Counted from the stretch's first letter, positions 51,165 to 60,730 are shown. The stretch: DNA of 64,000 bases from Natrinema salinisoli (GCF_020405205.1 NZ_CP084469.1:496001-560000), one strand, 5' to 3'. Numbers and translations are program-made. The notes: generated by a model from the letters alone, not told the origin.

Positions 51165-51388
51165 GTCGAACGATTCGGTTCGTTCGTCCTTAATCGTCAC
51201 GTTCGGGGTAGTCGGTTCGCTCGTCTGCGGGTCGACCAATGACAGTGACGAGTCGATCTCTTCGAACAGCGCCGCGAGCGATCCGATCGCTGGGATCGCT
51301 TCATTCCAGCCCGGTTCGTACCGAGACCGATTCGCTACCGGAGTCGCGACGACTTACATATTAGTACCCCGACCTACATCCACAGGGT

Positions 51389-51958
51389 ATGAAGACGCTC
51401 GAGGTCACCGACGAGCAGTACGCGTTCATCCAGCACCTCCGCGAGGAAGTCGCCGAATCGGTCGTCGGCAAGTACGGGTTCGTCCGCGAACAGGACGCCG
51501 TCCAGTTCCTGATCGACAATTTCGACGAGGACGTCGAACTCGAGACCAGCGGCGAGTTCGGCTCGACCGCGGCCGACGACGTCGCCGCGTCCGTCGGGGC
51601 GGCCATCGACGGAGCGGCAGACCCCAACGAGCCCGAGGCAGTCAGCTACGACGAAAGCGAGGAGACGGACGGCGTCGATCCCGGATCGGACGAACCGGAT
51701 CCCGACGGCTCGACCGAGGCGTCAGCTGACGACGGCGGACCCGCCGGAGACCTGGGCGACGGCGACGACGGGGACGGCTCCGCCGACGACGACGACATGC
51801 TAGACGAGATGATGAGCCTGCTCGAGACCCACGACGACAAGTGGTCCGAGTCGGATTCCGCGGATTACCGGTACACCGTGGATCTCCCCGACGGCTCGAC
51901 CGAGCAGGTCCAGACGAAAGACGACGTTCGGGCGCTGTTGTTCAAGAATTATCGATAG
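51389..51958 (+). CDS. Uncharacterised haloarchaeal protein with acidic linker
   Basis: This 189-aa protein has two conserved-looking ends: an N-terminal helical part (MKTLEVTDEQYAFIQHLREE, then VGKYGFVREQDAVQFLIDNF) and a C-terminal beta part (YRYTVDLPDGSTEQVQTKDD). Between them, about 90 residues are almost pure Asp/Glu/Gly/Ser/Pro. The N-terminal half resembles a ribbon-helix-helix or dimerisation module in length, but no family is certain. The TATA-like TTACATATTAG (51353-51363) is 26-36 bp before the ATG. Function unknown. Confidence 0.75.
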   Translation: MKTLEVTDEQYAFIQHLREEVAESVVGKYGFVREQDAVQFLIDNFDEDVELETSGEFGSTAADDVAASVGAAIDGAADPNEPEAVSYDESEETDGVDPGSDEPDPDGSTEASADDGGPAGDLGDGDDGDGSADDDDMLDEMMSLLETHDDKWSESDSADYRYTVDLPDGSTEQVQTKDDVRALLFKNYR

Positions 51959-52197
51959 AGCAAAAATCGCGTATTTCGGTCGACCGGTCCCTGGAGTCCG
52001 AATACGAGGGACGCGTTGGGCCTCCGTGTCTGCACGGAGTGGTCTCGCCTTCCCCGTCGGCTTCGCTCGCACACCCTTCTCAGCACACCTCGCTATCCTT
52101 CGCCCGGATCGACCGAGCGAAGATACCGTTGGGCATCGATCCCGCTGCCGCGACGAACAACGTTAGACCTTTACTCGCGCTCGCGTTTGCAAGCGGT
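51959..52197. other. Intergenic region with a 7-bp hairpin
   Basis: Between the previous gene and the Lrp-type gene, 239 bp contain no gene. CTCCGTG (52022-52028) and CACGGAG (52033-52039) form a perfect 7-bp stem with a 4-base loop, perhaps a transcript end for the upstream gene. ACCTTTACTC (about 52167-52176) is a TATA-like element for the Lrp gene. Confidence 0.4.
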
Positions 52198-52683
52198 ATG
52201 AGCGAACGCGAGGTGCTCGAGTTGCTCCGTGAGAACGCGCGCTACTCCACGGCGGATATCGCGCGAATGACTGACCTCGAGGAGAGCGAGGTCGAGGCGA
52301 CCGTCGAGGAACTCGAGGCGGCGGGCGTCGTCCGGGGGTACCAGGCGGTCGTCGACTGGGACAAACTGGAAGACGAGCGCGTCCGGGCCGAGGTCGAGTT
52401 GAACGTCACGCTCGACCGCGAAACCGGCTACGACGATATCGCGGAGCGCCTCGCACGGTTCCCGCAGGTCAAGGCCCTGCGACTGATCAGCGGCGACTAC
52501 GACTTCGACATGGAGGTCGAGGGCGACTCCATTCGCGAGGTCTCCCAGTTCATCAGCGAAAAGGTCGCGCCAGTCCCCGAGATCACGCAGACGGTCACTC
52601 ACTACGTGATGACCTCCTACAAGGAGAACGGGATCGAACTCGGCGACGGCGAGGACGACGACCGCCTCTCGTACTCACCCTGA
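52198..52683 (+). CDS. Lrp/AsnC-family transcriptional regulator
   Basis: This 161-aa protein has an N-terminal winged HTH (REVLELLRENARYSTADIAR, then ESEVEATVEELEAAGVVRGY) and the RAM/AsnC ligand domain (AEVELNVTLDRETGYDDIAE; LRLISGDYDFDMEVEGDSI). Lrp proteins bind amino acids and control their metabolism. It is immediately upstream of, and 2 bp from, an aminotransferase gene, forming an operon, so it probably senses an amino acid and controls that operon. The start at 52198 is set by the TATA-like ACCTTTACT upstream. Confidence 0.93.
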   Translation: MSEREVLELLRENARYSTADIARMTDLEESEVEATVEELEAAGVVRGYQAVVDWDKLEDERVRAEVELNVTLDRETGYDDIAERLARFPQVKALRLISGDYDFDMEVEGDSIREVSQFISEKVAPVPEITQTVTHYVMTSYKENGIELGDGEDDDRLSYSP

Positions 52684-52685
52684 CC

Positions 52686-53843
52686 ATGACGTTCGAACTG
52701 TCAGACCGCGTGCAGGCGGTCCCGCCGTCGGGAATCAGGCGCTTCTTCGAGATCGCCGAGGAACGCGACGAGGTCATCTCGCTGGGCGTGGGCGAGCCCG
52801 ACTTCGCGACGCCGTGGGCCGCCCGCGACGCCGCGATCGCCTCCCTCGAGCAGGGAAAGACCTCCTATACGGCCAACCGGGGCAAGCGCGAACTCCGCGA
52901 ATCGATCGCCGACTACGTCGCCGACCGGTTCGATCTGGGGTATGACCCCGACGAGGAGATTATCGTAACTACTGGCGCGAGCGAGGCGGTCGATCTCGCC
53001 TTCCGGGCGTTCGTCAACCCCGGTGACACGGTCGCGGTCGCCCAGCCCTGCTACATCTCCTACGAACCCGGCGTCACCTTCGCCGGCGGCGAGGTGTTGC
53101 CCGTCCCGACGACCGAGGAAGACGACTTCCGGCTCACCGTGGAGAGTCTCGAGCAGGCCGGGGCGGCCGACGCGGACATGCTGGTCATCTGCTATCCCAA
53201 CAATCCGACTGGCGCGATCATGCCCGCTGAGGACCTCGAACCGATCGCGGAGTTCGCCCGCGAGCACGACCTGACGGTCCTCTCGGACGAGATCTACGCC
53301 GAGTTGACCTACGACGGCGAGCACACCTCGATCGCGAGCTTCGAGGGGATGCGCGAGCGGACCATCGTCTTCAACGGCTTCTCGAAGGCCTACGCGATGA
53401 CCGGCCTCCGGCTGGGGTACGCGCTCGGACCAGCCGACGCCATCGCCGCGATGAACAAGATCCACCAGTACACGATGCTCTCAGCGCCGACCACGCCCCA
53501 GTACGCCGCCCTCGAGGCGCTCGACACCTGCGACAACGACGTCCGGGAGATGGTCGAGGAGTACGACCGTCGACGCCAGTTCGTCCTCTCGCGGTTCCGC
53601 GAGATCGGGATGGACGTCTTCGAGGCCAAGGGGGCCTTCTACTGCTTCCCCGAGGTTCCCGATGGCTTCACCGCGGAGGAGTTCGCCGAGGAGGTCCTCC
53701 GCGAGCAGGGCGTCGCCGTCGTCCCCGGTGACGTCTTCGGCGACGTCGGCGAGGGACATCTGCGCGTGTCCTACGCGACCGGACTCGGCGATCTCCGGCA
53801 AGCGCTCAACCGAATCGAGGCGTTCGTCGAAGAACACGCCTGA
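52686..53843 (+). CDS. PLP-dependent class I/II aminotransferase
   Basis: This 385-aa enzyme has the AspC/alanine-type fold I pattern: LGVGEPDFATPWAARDAAIA, GKTSYTANRGKRELRESIA, VICYPNNPTGAIMPAEDLEP (Asn), VLSDEIYAELTYDGEHTSI (Asp/Tyr) and FNGFSKAYAMTGLRLGYALG, with PLP-binding Lys234. It transfers amino groups between an amino acid and a 2-oxo acid; the exact substrate is not set. Its ATG follows the Lrp stop by 2 bases, so they are co-expressed. Confidence 0.94.
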   Translation: MTFELSDRVQAVPPSGIRRFFEIAEERDEVISLGVGEPDFATPWAARDAAIASLEQGKTSYTANRGKRELRESIADYVADRFDLGYDPDEEIIVTTGASEAVDLAFRAFVNPGDTVAVAQPCYISYEPGVTFAGGEVLPVPTTEEDDFRLTVESLEQAGAADADMLVICYPNNPTGAIMPAEDLEPIAEFAREHDLTVLSDEIYAELTYDGEHTSIASFEGMRERTIVFNGFSKAYAMTGLRLGYALGPADAIAAMNKIHQYTMLSAPTTPQYAALEALDTCDNDVREMVEEYDRRRQFVLSRFREIGMDVFEAKGAFYCFPEVPDGFTAEEFAEEVLREQGVAVVPGDVFGDVGEGHLRVSYATGLGDLRQALNRIEAFVEEHA

Positions 53844-53936
53844 AGACCCGTCCCGTAGCCCGTCCGTCGACCCGCGTATCGGGTCGGAATATCGCGACCA
53901 CGAACAGTTTTCTCGGTCGCCCGCACTCTCGTTTGC

Positions 53937-55166
53937 ATGGTCGACTATCGCCCCATTCCGGACGAGCGGGACGTCTTCCACGAGTACAGCAGCTACGCGT
54001 TCAGGGCGGAAGAAGGGGTGCCGGCGTACGATCCCGACGAACACGAAACGCCGCGGTCGACGCTCGGCTCCCGTCGCGGGCTGTACGAAACCGATGCGAC
54101 CGACGACGCCGAGCCGCGCTGCGTCTCCCGCCACTACTGGCTCGAGTCCCGCGTCCGCGGCGACATTCATCGGACCACGGGGTTGGCGTCGGTCGCGACG
54201 CCGCCGGAGTACCGCCGCCGGGGGTACGTCAGACAGTTGCTCGCCCGTTCCCTCGCGGAGTATCGCGACCACGACGTCCGGTTCTCGGTGCTGTGGCCGT
54301 TCCGCTACCGGTTCTACCGCCAGTACGGCTGGGACACGTCTAACCGCATCGTCACCCACGAGTGCGACCCGGCGGTACTCTCGTTCGCTTCAGACGCCAT
54401 CGATCGGGAGTCAGGGTCGTTCCGTCGACTCGAGGCCGACGAGTACGAGACCCTCGAGCCCGCATACGACGTCCATGCCGACCGGTATGGTCTCGCACTC
54501 GAGCGCGACGAGGACTGGTGGCGCCATCGCGTCTTCGCCGGCGGCGATCGAGATCCGTTCGTCTACGCTTACGAGCGTGACGGGCAGGTACAGGGATATC
54601 TCGTCTACACGATCGACGACGATTCGGACGGACCGACGATGGCCGTCTCCGAACTGGCGTTCGTCGACCACGACGCCCTCCTGGCCCTGCTCTCGTTCTG
54701 TTACGATCACGAGTCGCAGGTCGAGCGGGTGCGTCTCGAAGTCCCTGTCGACGTTCCGATTCGAGATCTCGCTCGAGACCCCGACGAAATCGACACCGGC
54801 GTCGCGGATGGCCCGATGGTTCGCCTCGTCGACGTGGCGGAGACCCTCTCCGTACTTTCGTATCCGGACCGCGATGGTGCCCTCACGATCGCCGTCGACG
54901 ATCCGCTGGTCGACTGGAACGAGGGACCGTTCGCGCTCGAGGTGTCGGACGGGAACGGAGCGTGCGAGCGTCTGGACGACGCGGCCGACTCGAACGGGAC
55001 CGACGTTTCCCTAGATATCGCCGCACTCTCGCAACTCGCCGTCGGCGCTCGGTCTGCGACCGCCCTCGAGCGGACCGGGCGGCTCGAGGCGAAGGGATCG
55101 GGCGCGGTGGCGACGCTCGCGGAGCTCTTTCCGGAAACCGATGTCTATCTCGGCGAGTTCTTCTGA
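53937..55166 (+). CDS. GNAT N-acetyltransferase, Eis-like
   Basis: This 409-aa protein follows the Eis architecture: an N-terminal GNAT domain with the acetyl-CoA loop ASVATPPEYRRRGYVRQLLA, FSVLWPFRYRFYRQYGW, a second GNAT-like domain (DWWRHRVFAGGDRDPFVYAY; VQGYLVYTIDDD), and a C-terminal SCP2-like domain ending FPETDVYLGEFF with a free carboxylate, which serves as general base in Eis. It probably acetylates amines. The substrate is unknown. It is a separate gene 93 bp downstream of the aminotransferase. Confidence 0.88.
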   Translation: MVDYRPIPDERDVFHEYSSYAFRAEEGVPAYDPDEHETPRSTLGSRRGLYETDATDDAEPRCVSRHYWLESRVRGDIHRTTGLASVATPPEYRRRGYVRQLLARSLAEYRDHDVRFSVLWPFRYRFYRQYGWDTSNRIVTHECDPAVLSFASDAIDRESGSFRRLEADEYETLEPAYDVHADRYGLALERDEDWWRHRVFAGGDRDPFVYAYERDGQVQGYLVYTIDDDSDGPTMAVSELAFVDHDALLALLSFCYDHESQVERVRLEVPVDVPIRDLARDPDEIDTGVADGPMVRLVDVAETLSVLSYPDRDGALTIAVDDPLVDWNEGPFALEVSDGNGACERLDDAADSNGTDVSLDIAALSQLAVGARSATALERTGRLEAKGSGAVATLAELFPETDVYLGEFF

Positions 55167-55221
55167 GATCGAGCGCCCGCACGTTCGCGGGCCCCTCTCC
55201 GGGCGCACCCGCGGCGTCGTC

Positions 55222-56388
55222 TCAAACGACGTTCGTCTCCGCGCGCGTCGTCCCGGTTTCGAACCGGTCGCTCGAGAGCGGTTCGATGTCGACGAGCGAG
55301 GCCGTCCCTTCGGTGACGAGTTCGGCGACGAGCCGTCCGGTCGCGGGTGCGTGCTGGAACCCGTGGCCCGAAAAGCCGGCCGCGGTGACGAAGCCGGGAA
55401 CCGTCTCTTCGACGATCGCGGTATCGTCCGGTGTCACCGCGTAGAGCCCCGCCCAGCCGCGCTTGAGCACCGATTCGGGGCCGAAGTAGGAGGTCCACTC
55501 GGAGACGGTCTCGAGGGCGTCGGCGGCCCACGAGAAGTCGATAGACCGATCGTAGGCGTCGGGCTCGGCGACCGAATCGGACTCGCCGAAGTGCCCGCCG
55601 ATCAGCGCGTCGCCGCCGCGGTCCGGCCGGAAGTACGATCCGCTCTCGAGATCGATCGTCAGGGGATGACTCTCGGGGACCGGATGCTCGGGTTCGACGA
55701 CGGCGATCTGGCGTCGCTTCGGGGTGATCGGCAGCGAGCAATCTGCCATCGCCGCGACCTCGCCCGCCCACGGCCCCGCGGCGTTGACGACGAACTCGGC
55801 CTCGAGACTGCCGTCCGCGGTCTCGATACCCGTTACTCGGCCCCCCTCGCGACTGTCGGAGGCTCCCCGGAGCACGTCCGTGACCGGCGTATTCGTCCGG
55901 ACGTCGACGCCGGCGTCGGCCGCCGCTCGCGCGTATCCTTGCAACGCGAGATGCGGATCGGCGAAGCCATCCGTCACGGAGTACGTGGCCGCGGCGAACT
56001 CCTCGGGGTCGATTCCCGGACAGTAGTCCGCCGCCGCGTCGGGGTCGAGAACTTCGCTCGGAACGCCCCGGTCGTTCTGCATGGCGACGGTCTCCTCGAA
56101 CTGCGCGGCGGTAGCCTCGCTCCGAGCCAGAAAGAGATACCCCGTCCGGCGGTAGTCGATATCGGTTCCGAAGCGCTCCTCGAAGGAGTCCCAGACGCGC
56201 ATGCTCTCGAGCGACATGGTGACGTTGACCGGCGTCGAGAACTGCGCGCGGATGCCGCCCGCGGCCCGCTCGGTGCTGCCGTTGCCGATCGACCCCTGCT
56301 CGCAGACGACGACGTCGACGCCGCGGGTAGCGAGTTCGTATGCGCTCGAGAGGCCGACGATGCCGCCGCCGATCACGAGTACCGTCAT
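55222..56388 (-). CDS. FAD-dependent amino-acid/sarcosine-type oxidoreductase (DAO fold)
   Basis: This 388-aa protein begins MTVLVIGGGIVGLSSAYELA (GxGxxG FAD motif), followed by GSIGNGSTERAAGGIRAQFS, FVVNAAGPWAGEVAAMAD and VTAAGFSGHGFQHAPATG, which is the sarcosine oxidase beta/DadA/proline dehydrogenase-type pattern. It oxidises amino or imino acids with FAD. It is convergent with the Eis-like gene and lies downstream, on the same strand, of a second DAO-fold gene with 104 bp between them, so a joint transcript is possible. Confidence 0.9.
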   Translation of the reverse strand: MTVLVIGGGIVGLSSAYELATRGVDVVVCEQGSIGNGSTERAAGGIRAQFSTPVNVTMSLESMRVWDSFEERFGTDIDYRRTGYLFLARSEATAAQFEETVAMQNDRGVPSEVLDPDAAADYCPGIDPEEFAAATYSVTDGFADPHLALQGYARAAADAGVDVRTNTPVTDVLRGASDSREGGRVTGIETADGSLEAEFVVNAAGPWAGEVAAMADCSLPITPKRRQIAVVEPEHPVPESHPLTIDLESGSYFRPDRGGDALIGGHFGESDSVAEPDAYDRSIDFSWAADALETVSEWTSYFGPESVLKRGWAGLYAVTPDDTAIVEETVPGFVTAAGFSGHGFQHAPATGRLVAELVTEGTASLVDIEPLSSDRFETGTTRAETNVV

Positions 56389-56492
56389 ACGGTACCTAAC
56401 GACAAACCGAGCGAAAAGGATTCGCTTGAGAATGGGGTCGAAACGGGAGCGATTCGTCCGGCCGGAGCGACGACCGCAGCGGCGGGCCGCCG

Positions 56493-57599
56493 TCAGAAGC
56501 GATCGGTTGAGAGGTACATCTGGTGGTCTTCGTCAACGGTCCCCTCGAGTACGTCGTAGACGACGTCCGCGACGGCGGGCGCGAGCGTCACTCCCTGACC
56601 CGACATGCCGCAGGCGACGACGAACCCGTCGACGCTCGTCTCGCCGACGATGGGTCGACCGTCCGGGGTGACGGTTCGGAGGCCGATCCACTCGTCGACG
56701 ACCGTCGCGCCCTCGAGTGCGGGAACGACGCTCGCAACGTCGGTCGCTGTCTCGCGGAAGTCGTCCGAAACGGTACACCGGTCCGGATCGTAGCGCTGGC
56801 CGTCGGTGTATTCCGTTCGGTACTCGCCGACCCACGCCCCGGTCCCGTCGGTCCCGCCGGTGGGTCGAACGTACCGCTTGGACTCGAGGATCGTCACCGG
56901 ACCGTCGATCGGTTCGGTCGCCTCGAGTTCGACCATCGGTCCCAGCGTGTGCCCGAGCGGGAGCGAGACGCCGACCATGTCGTTCAGTTTCGGAGCCCAC
57001 GGACCGGTCGCGTTGATGACGCGGTCGGCCTGCAGTCGACCCCCGTCTGTTTCGATGCCCGAGATGGACGCGTCGCGGTCGCGCGCGATCATGTCAGTCA
57101 CGGTCACACCGGTTCGAATCTCGGCACCGTTCCGTCGAGCGCACGTCGCGAACCAGGACGCGACGTCGGTCGCATCACAGATGCGGTCGTTCGGCGTGTG
57201 AAGTCCCCCGACGAATCCGTCGGAGTCGATACCGAGCCGCTCGAGCTCCGCCGCCGACAGGAATGAGGCCTCGACGCCGTGGTCGCGAAGGATCTCCGCG
57301 GATTCTTCGAGCCGCTCCGCGAACGCCGTCGTTTCGGCGACGTAGAGCGTCCCGATCCGCTCCGATTCGAGCGGCCCGCGGTCGAACAGTCGTCGGTAGA
57401 CTGATCGGGAGCGCGCACGGAATCGCAGGTCGAAGGGCGTCGGTGCGACGATGGTTTCCATCAGGATGCCAGCGGAGGCCGCCGTCGTTTCGCCGCCGAT
57501 CCGCGAGCGCTCGAGGAGCGTGACGTCGTGATCGGTGTCGCTGAGGCGGGCCGCGATCGCCGTTCCGATGATCCCGCCGCCAACGATGACGATGTCCAT
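56493..57599 (-). CDS. FAD-dependent oxidoreductase, second DAO-fold enzyme
   Basis: This 368-aa protein begins MDIVIVGGGIIGTAIAARLSD and contains RIGGETTAASAGILMETIVA, DRVINATGPWAPKLNDMVGV, WIGLRTVTPDGRPIVGETS and FVVACGMSGQGVTLAPAVAD, typical of glycine oxidase/DadA/D-amino acid dehydrogenase proteins. The start at 57599 is at the Rossmann motif; the longer frame reaching 58166 runs antisense through the ornithine-cyclodeaminase-type gene and is rejected. It is divergent from that gene, sharing a 111-bp promoter region. Confidence 0.9.
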   Translation of the reverse strand: MDIVIVGGGIIGTAIAARLSDTDHDVTLLERSRIGGETTAASAGILMETIVAPTPFDLRFRARSRSVYRRLFDRGPLESERIGTLYVAETTAFAERLEESAEILRDHGVEASFLSAAELERLGIDSDGFVGGLHTPNDRICDATDVASWFATCARRNGAEIRTGVTVTDMIARDRDASISGIETDGGRLQADRVINATGPWAPKLNDMVGVSLPLGHTLGPMVELEATEPIDGPVTILESKRYVRPTGGTDGTGAWVGEYRTEYTDGQRYDPDRCTVSDDFRETATDVASVVPALEGATVVDEWIGLRTVTPDGRPIVGETSVDGFVVACGMSGQGVTLAPAVADVVYDVLEGTVDEDHQMYLSTDRF

Positions 57600-57710
57600 G
57601 CGCGCTGGTACCACACCAGACATCAAACAACTACCTGTCCACTCGATCGCCGAATCGACCGCCAGACGACTGACATCACGACTGAAGTGGCCATCCGTCG
57701 ATGTGCCCGT

Positions 57711-58694
57711 ATGGTTCGCATGCTCTCCGACGACGACGTCGCGTCCGTACTCGAGCTCGAAGCTCTCCTGCCGGTCGTCGCCGACGCGTTCGAAAAGCAG
57801 CGAGCGGGCGCGGTCGAACGACCGGAGCGACCACACTACCCGATCGGGATGGGGACCGATCCGGACGCACCCGGGGAACCGACGGGAACGGGCCTCTGCA
57901 TGCCGGCGTACGTTCACGGCGCGGCGTACGCGGCGACGAAGCTCGTGACGGTCGTCGAGGACAACCCCGAGCGCGGACTCCCGACCGTTACCGCACAGAT
58001 CGCACTCGCCGACGCCGAAACCGGCCAGCCGGCCGGCTACCTCGCTGGAAATCGAATCACCAGCGCGCGGACCGGGTGTATCGGCGGCCTCGCGGCCCGC
58101 GAACTCGCGATCGACGAGCCGATCGACCTGGCCGTGATCGGTGCCGGCACGCAGGCTCGCTGGCAAACGCGGGCCATCGCCGCTGCGACCGACCGCCTCG
58201 AGTCGATCCGCGTCTACTCGCCCAGCGACTCCCGAACGGCCTGTGCCAGCGATCTCGACGCGGAACTCGGCGTGCCCGCCACGCCGGTCTCGAGTCCGCG
58301 CGACGCCGTGGACGGTGCGACCGTCGTCGTCACAGCGACTACGAGTACGGAGCCGGTATTCCCCGGGGACGCGCTAGCTGACGGGACGCTCGTGATCGCC
58401 GTCGGCGCGTACACGCCGGCGATGCGTGAACTGGACGACGCGACGATAAACCGTGCGGACCGCGTCTTCGCGGACGTGCCGAGCGAAGCGCGCGAGACCG
58501 GCGATCTCCGCGATCACGCTGGACTCGCGGTTCACCCGTTCGGTGACGTGATCGCCGGCCAGCGAGGACGCGCGGCGCCGTCGGAGATCATCGTTTGCAA
58601 AAGCGTTGGGACCGCAGTATTGGACGCTGCAGCCGCAGAATTCGTCTTCGAACGCGCTCGAGAGGTCGGATCGGGAACGACGATCTCCCTCTGA
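57711..58694 (+). CDS. Ornithine cyclodeaminase/mu-crystallin family protein
   Basis: This 327-aa protein has the OCD fold: MLSDDDVASVLELEALLPVV, YAATKLVTVVEDNPERGLPT, LAGNRITSARTGCIGGLAAR, the NAD(P) motif LAVIGAGTQARWQTRAI and VVTATTSTEPVFPG. Members are ornithine cyclodeaminases, alanine dehydrogenases, ketimine reductases or pyrroline-2-carboxylate reductases. The last would match the adjacent divergent D-amino/imino-acid oxidases. Either ATG 57711 or 57720 could be the start; 57711 is used. Confidence 0.88.
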   Translation: MVRMLSDDDVASVLELEALLPVVADAFEKQRAGAVERPERPHYPIGMGTDPDAPGEPTGTGLCMPAYVHGAAYAATKLVTVVEDNPERGLPTVTAQIALADAETGQPAGYLAGNRITSARTGCIGGLAARELAIDEPIDLAVIGAGTQARWQTRAIAAATDRLESIRVYSPSDSRTACASDLDAELGVPATPVSSPRDAVDGATVVVTATTSTEPVFPGDALADGTLVIAVGAYTPAMRELDDATINRADRVFADVPSEARETGDLRDHAGLAVHPFGDVIAGQRGRAAPSEIIVCKSVGTAVLDAAAAEFVFERAREVGSGTTISL

Positions 58695-58870
58695 ACACCG
58701 TGTGACAGAGTCACAGTCGATCGCTCGGCCACGACACTGAAATAGGGGTTTCACTAACAATACCCTGACTATCTGTCGATGAGCACAACGGCTGTGAGAG
58801 GCGATAGCCTCGAGCGGAAGAGGGGATCGAATCCGTCGCCCGGCGGGGGACGGGGTGGAGCGTCGTGACG

Positions 58871-60730
58871 ATGCGATCCATCCCGACCGTCGACCGCGTG
58901 ACCGACCCCTTCTTCGCACTCGATACGGGGTTTCGCTTCACGTACCTCAACGAACGGGCCGAAACGTTGCTCGAGCGCACCCGCAGCGAGCTGATCGGTC
59001 GGGTTATGTGGGACGAGTTCCCGCAGACCGTCGAGACGCAGTTCCCCGACGGCTTCCACCGCGCGATGGACGAACAGGTACCGGTCTCCTTCGAAATCTA
59101 CCATACGGAACTCGAGACGTGGTTCGAAGCCCGGGCGTATCCCTCCGAAACAGGCCTGTCGGTGTACATGCGCGACGTGACCGAGCGCAAAGCACAGGAG
59201 CGGACGCTGGCCCAGCACGCCGCCGTCGTCGAAGCGGTTCACGACGCCGTCGTCACCCTCGACCGAAACCGCGAAATCGTCACGGTAAACGGTGCGACCG
59301 AAGCGATCCTTGACACCGATCGATCGACGCTCGTCGGCGAGCACGTCGAGACGCTGACCACGCTGGCGGGGATCGACGACAGACACGCCGTCGATATCGG
59401 ACAGGCGATCACCGACGTCGACATCGGCAACGCGGATCGCCGCCAACTCGAGGTGCCCTACGTCGGTCCGAACGGCGACGACCGGATGGGCGAATTCCGC
59501 TTCGTCCCGATCGAGGACAACACTGCGACCGTCGCGGCCGTCGTCCGGGACGTCACCGATCAACACGAGTACGACCGCGTCGTCGAATCCCTCCACGAGA
59601 TCACGCGGTGGCTCCTCGAGTCCGACGATCCCGAAGAGATCTGTGCGATCGCCGTCCACGCGGGCAGCGATCTGCTCGATCTCCCCATCAGTGGGATCTG
59701 GCTGCTCGAGGAGGAACAGGGGTATCTCGAACCAGTCGCGGGCACCGCCGGCGCCCACGACGAGTTCGGCGGTCTCCCGCGGTTCAACCCCGGCGAAGGC
59801 CTCGTCTGGGACGTCTTCGAAGGCGGCGAAGTTGAGCTATTCGACGACCTCGAGACGGTCGACGAACTCTACAACCCGGACACCCCGCTCCGATCGGAGA
59901 TCATCGCACCGATCGGCACACGCGGGGTCCTCATGACGGGAGCGCTCGACCCCCATCGATTCGACGAGACGGACGTCGACCTCATCTCGACGCTCGTCGA
60001 GAACACCCGGGCTGCACTCGATCGGGCTGACCGAGAGCGAGTCCTTCGGGAGCGGACGGACGAGCTCGAGCGCCAGACTGAACGCCTCGAGGCCGTCGCC
60101 GACGTCCTCTCGAACGATCTGAAACGGCAACTGGAAAGCGTTGCCGACGCCCTCGAGGAGGACGCGGCCGAAGAATGGGAGTTCCCGCTCGCGGAGGATA
60201 CGGTCGAAACGACCCTCGATCGGGCCGAGCGGCTCGTCGACGACGTCCGCGAATTCGCTCGCAACGGGACAGCCGTCGGTACCAGGAGTCGGCTCCACCT
60301 CGAGGAGGCGGTTACCGATGCGGTCAGCCAGTCCCGGCTCGCGGAGGACGCCGTCATCGTCGAGGGGGCGGCCGCGCTCCGGGCCGATCCCGATCGCTTC
60401 GCTCACCTCCTCCAGACGGCCTTCGATAGCGCCGTCGCCCGGGGAGATACCGACGTCACGGTCCAAATCGGTCTGGTCGGGTTCGACGACGACGGGGATC
60501 GAGGCATCTTCGTGCTCGACGACGCCGAAGAGATTCCCCCGAACGCACACGACCGCGTGCTCGACCCGACCGCCGACGACGACACCGCGATCGACGGTCT
60601 CGGACTCGCACTCGTTCGAGCGATCGCCGAGGCCCACGACTGGGACTGTACCGTTACGAACGGCGAGAACGGCGGCACGCGGATCGAAATTCGGGACGTG
60701 ACGACGCTCGAGCGTCGACTCGGGGGATAA
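58871..60730 (+). CDS. PAS-PAS-GAF sensor protein with degenerate histidine-kinase domain
   Basis: This 619-aa soluble protein has PAS 1 (residues about 8-105), PAS 2 (about 118-225), a GAF domain (about 245-385) and a kinase-like C-terminus. Where an active kinase has S-H-D-L-(R/K), this one reads DVLSNDLKRQL: the phospho-acceptor His is Asn. The N-box also reads LLQTAFDSAVARGD, without the Asn. The G2-like GLGLALVRAIAEAHDWDCTV remains. It is therefore probably a regulatory pseudo-kinase or signal scaffold. The ATG 58871 is preferred to GTG 58865. The convergent neighbour is the LOV kinase. Confidence 0.9.
   Translation: MRSIPTVDRVTDPFFALDTGFRFTYLNERAETLLERTRSELIGRVMWDEFPQTVETQFPDGFHRAMDEQVPVSFEIYHTELETWFEARAYPSETGLSVYMRDVTERKAQERTLAQHAAVVEAVHDAVVTLDRNREIVTVNGATEAILDTDRSTLVGEHVETLTTLAGIDDRHAVDIGQAITDVDIGNADRRQLEVPYVGPNGDDRMGEFRFVPIEDNTATVAAVVRDVTDQHEYDRVVESLHEITRWLLESDDPEEICAIAVHAGSDLLDLPISGIWLLEEEQGYLEPVAGTAGAHDEFGGLPRFNPGEGLVWDVFEGGEVELFDDLETVDELYNPDTPLRSEIIAPIGTRGVLMTGALDPHRFDETDVDLISTLVENTRAALDRADRERVLRERTDELERQTERLEAVADVLSNDLKRQLESVADALEEDAAEEWEFPLAEDTVETTLDRAERLVDDVREFARNGTAVGTRSRLHLEEAVTDAVSQSRLAEDAVIVEGAAALRADPDRFAHLLQTAFDSAVARGDTDVTVQIGLVGFDDDGDRGIFVLDDAEEIPPNAHDRVLDPTADDDTAIDGLGLALVRAIAEAHDWDCTVTNGENGGTRIEIRDVTTLERRLGG

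Noticed and set aside
57600-58166. N-terminal extension of the second DAO-fold oxidase
   Set aside because: It is antisense to the ornithine-cyclodeaminase-type gene and precedes the FAD Rossmann motif that normally begins these proteins.
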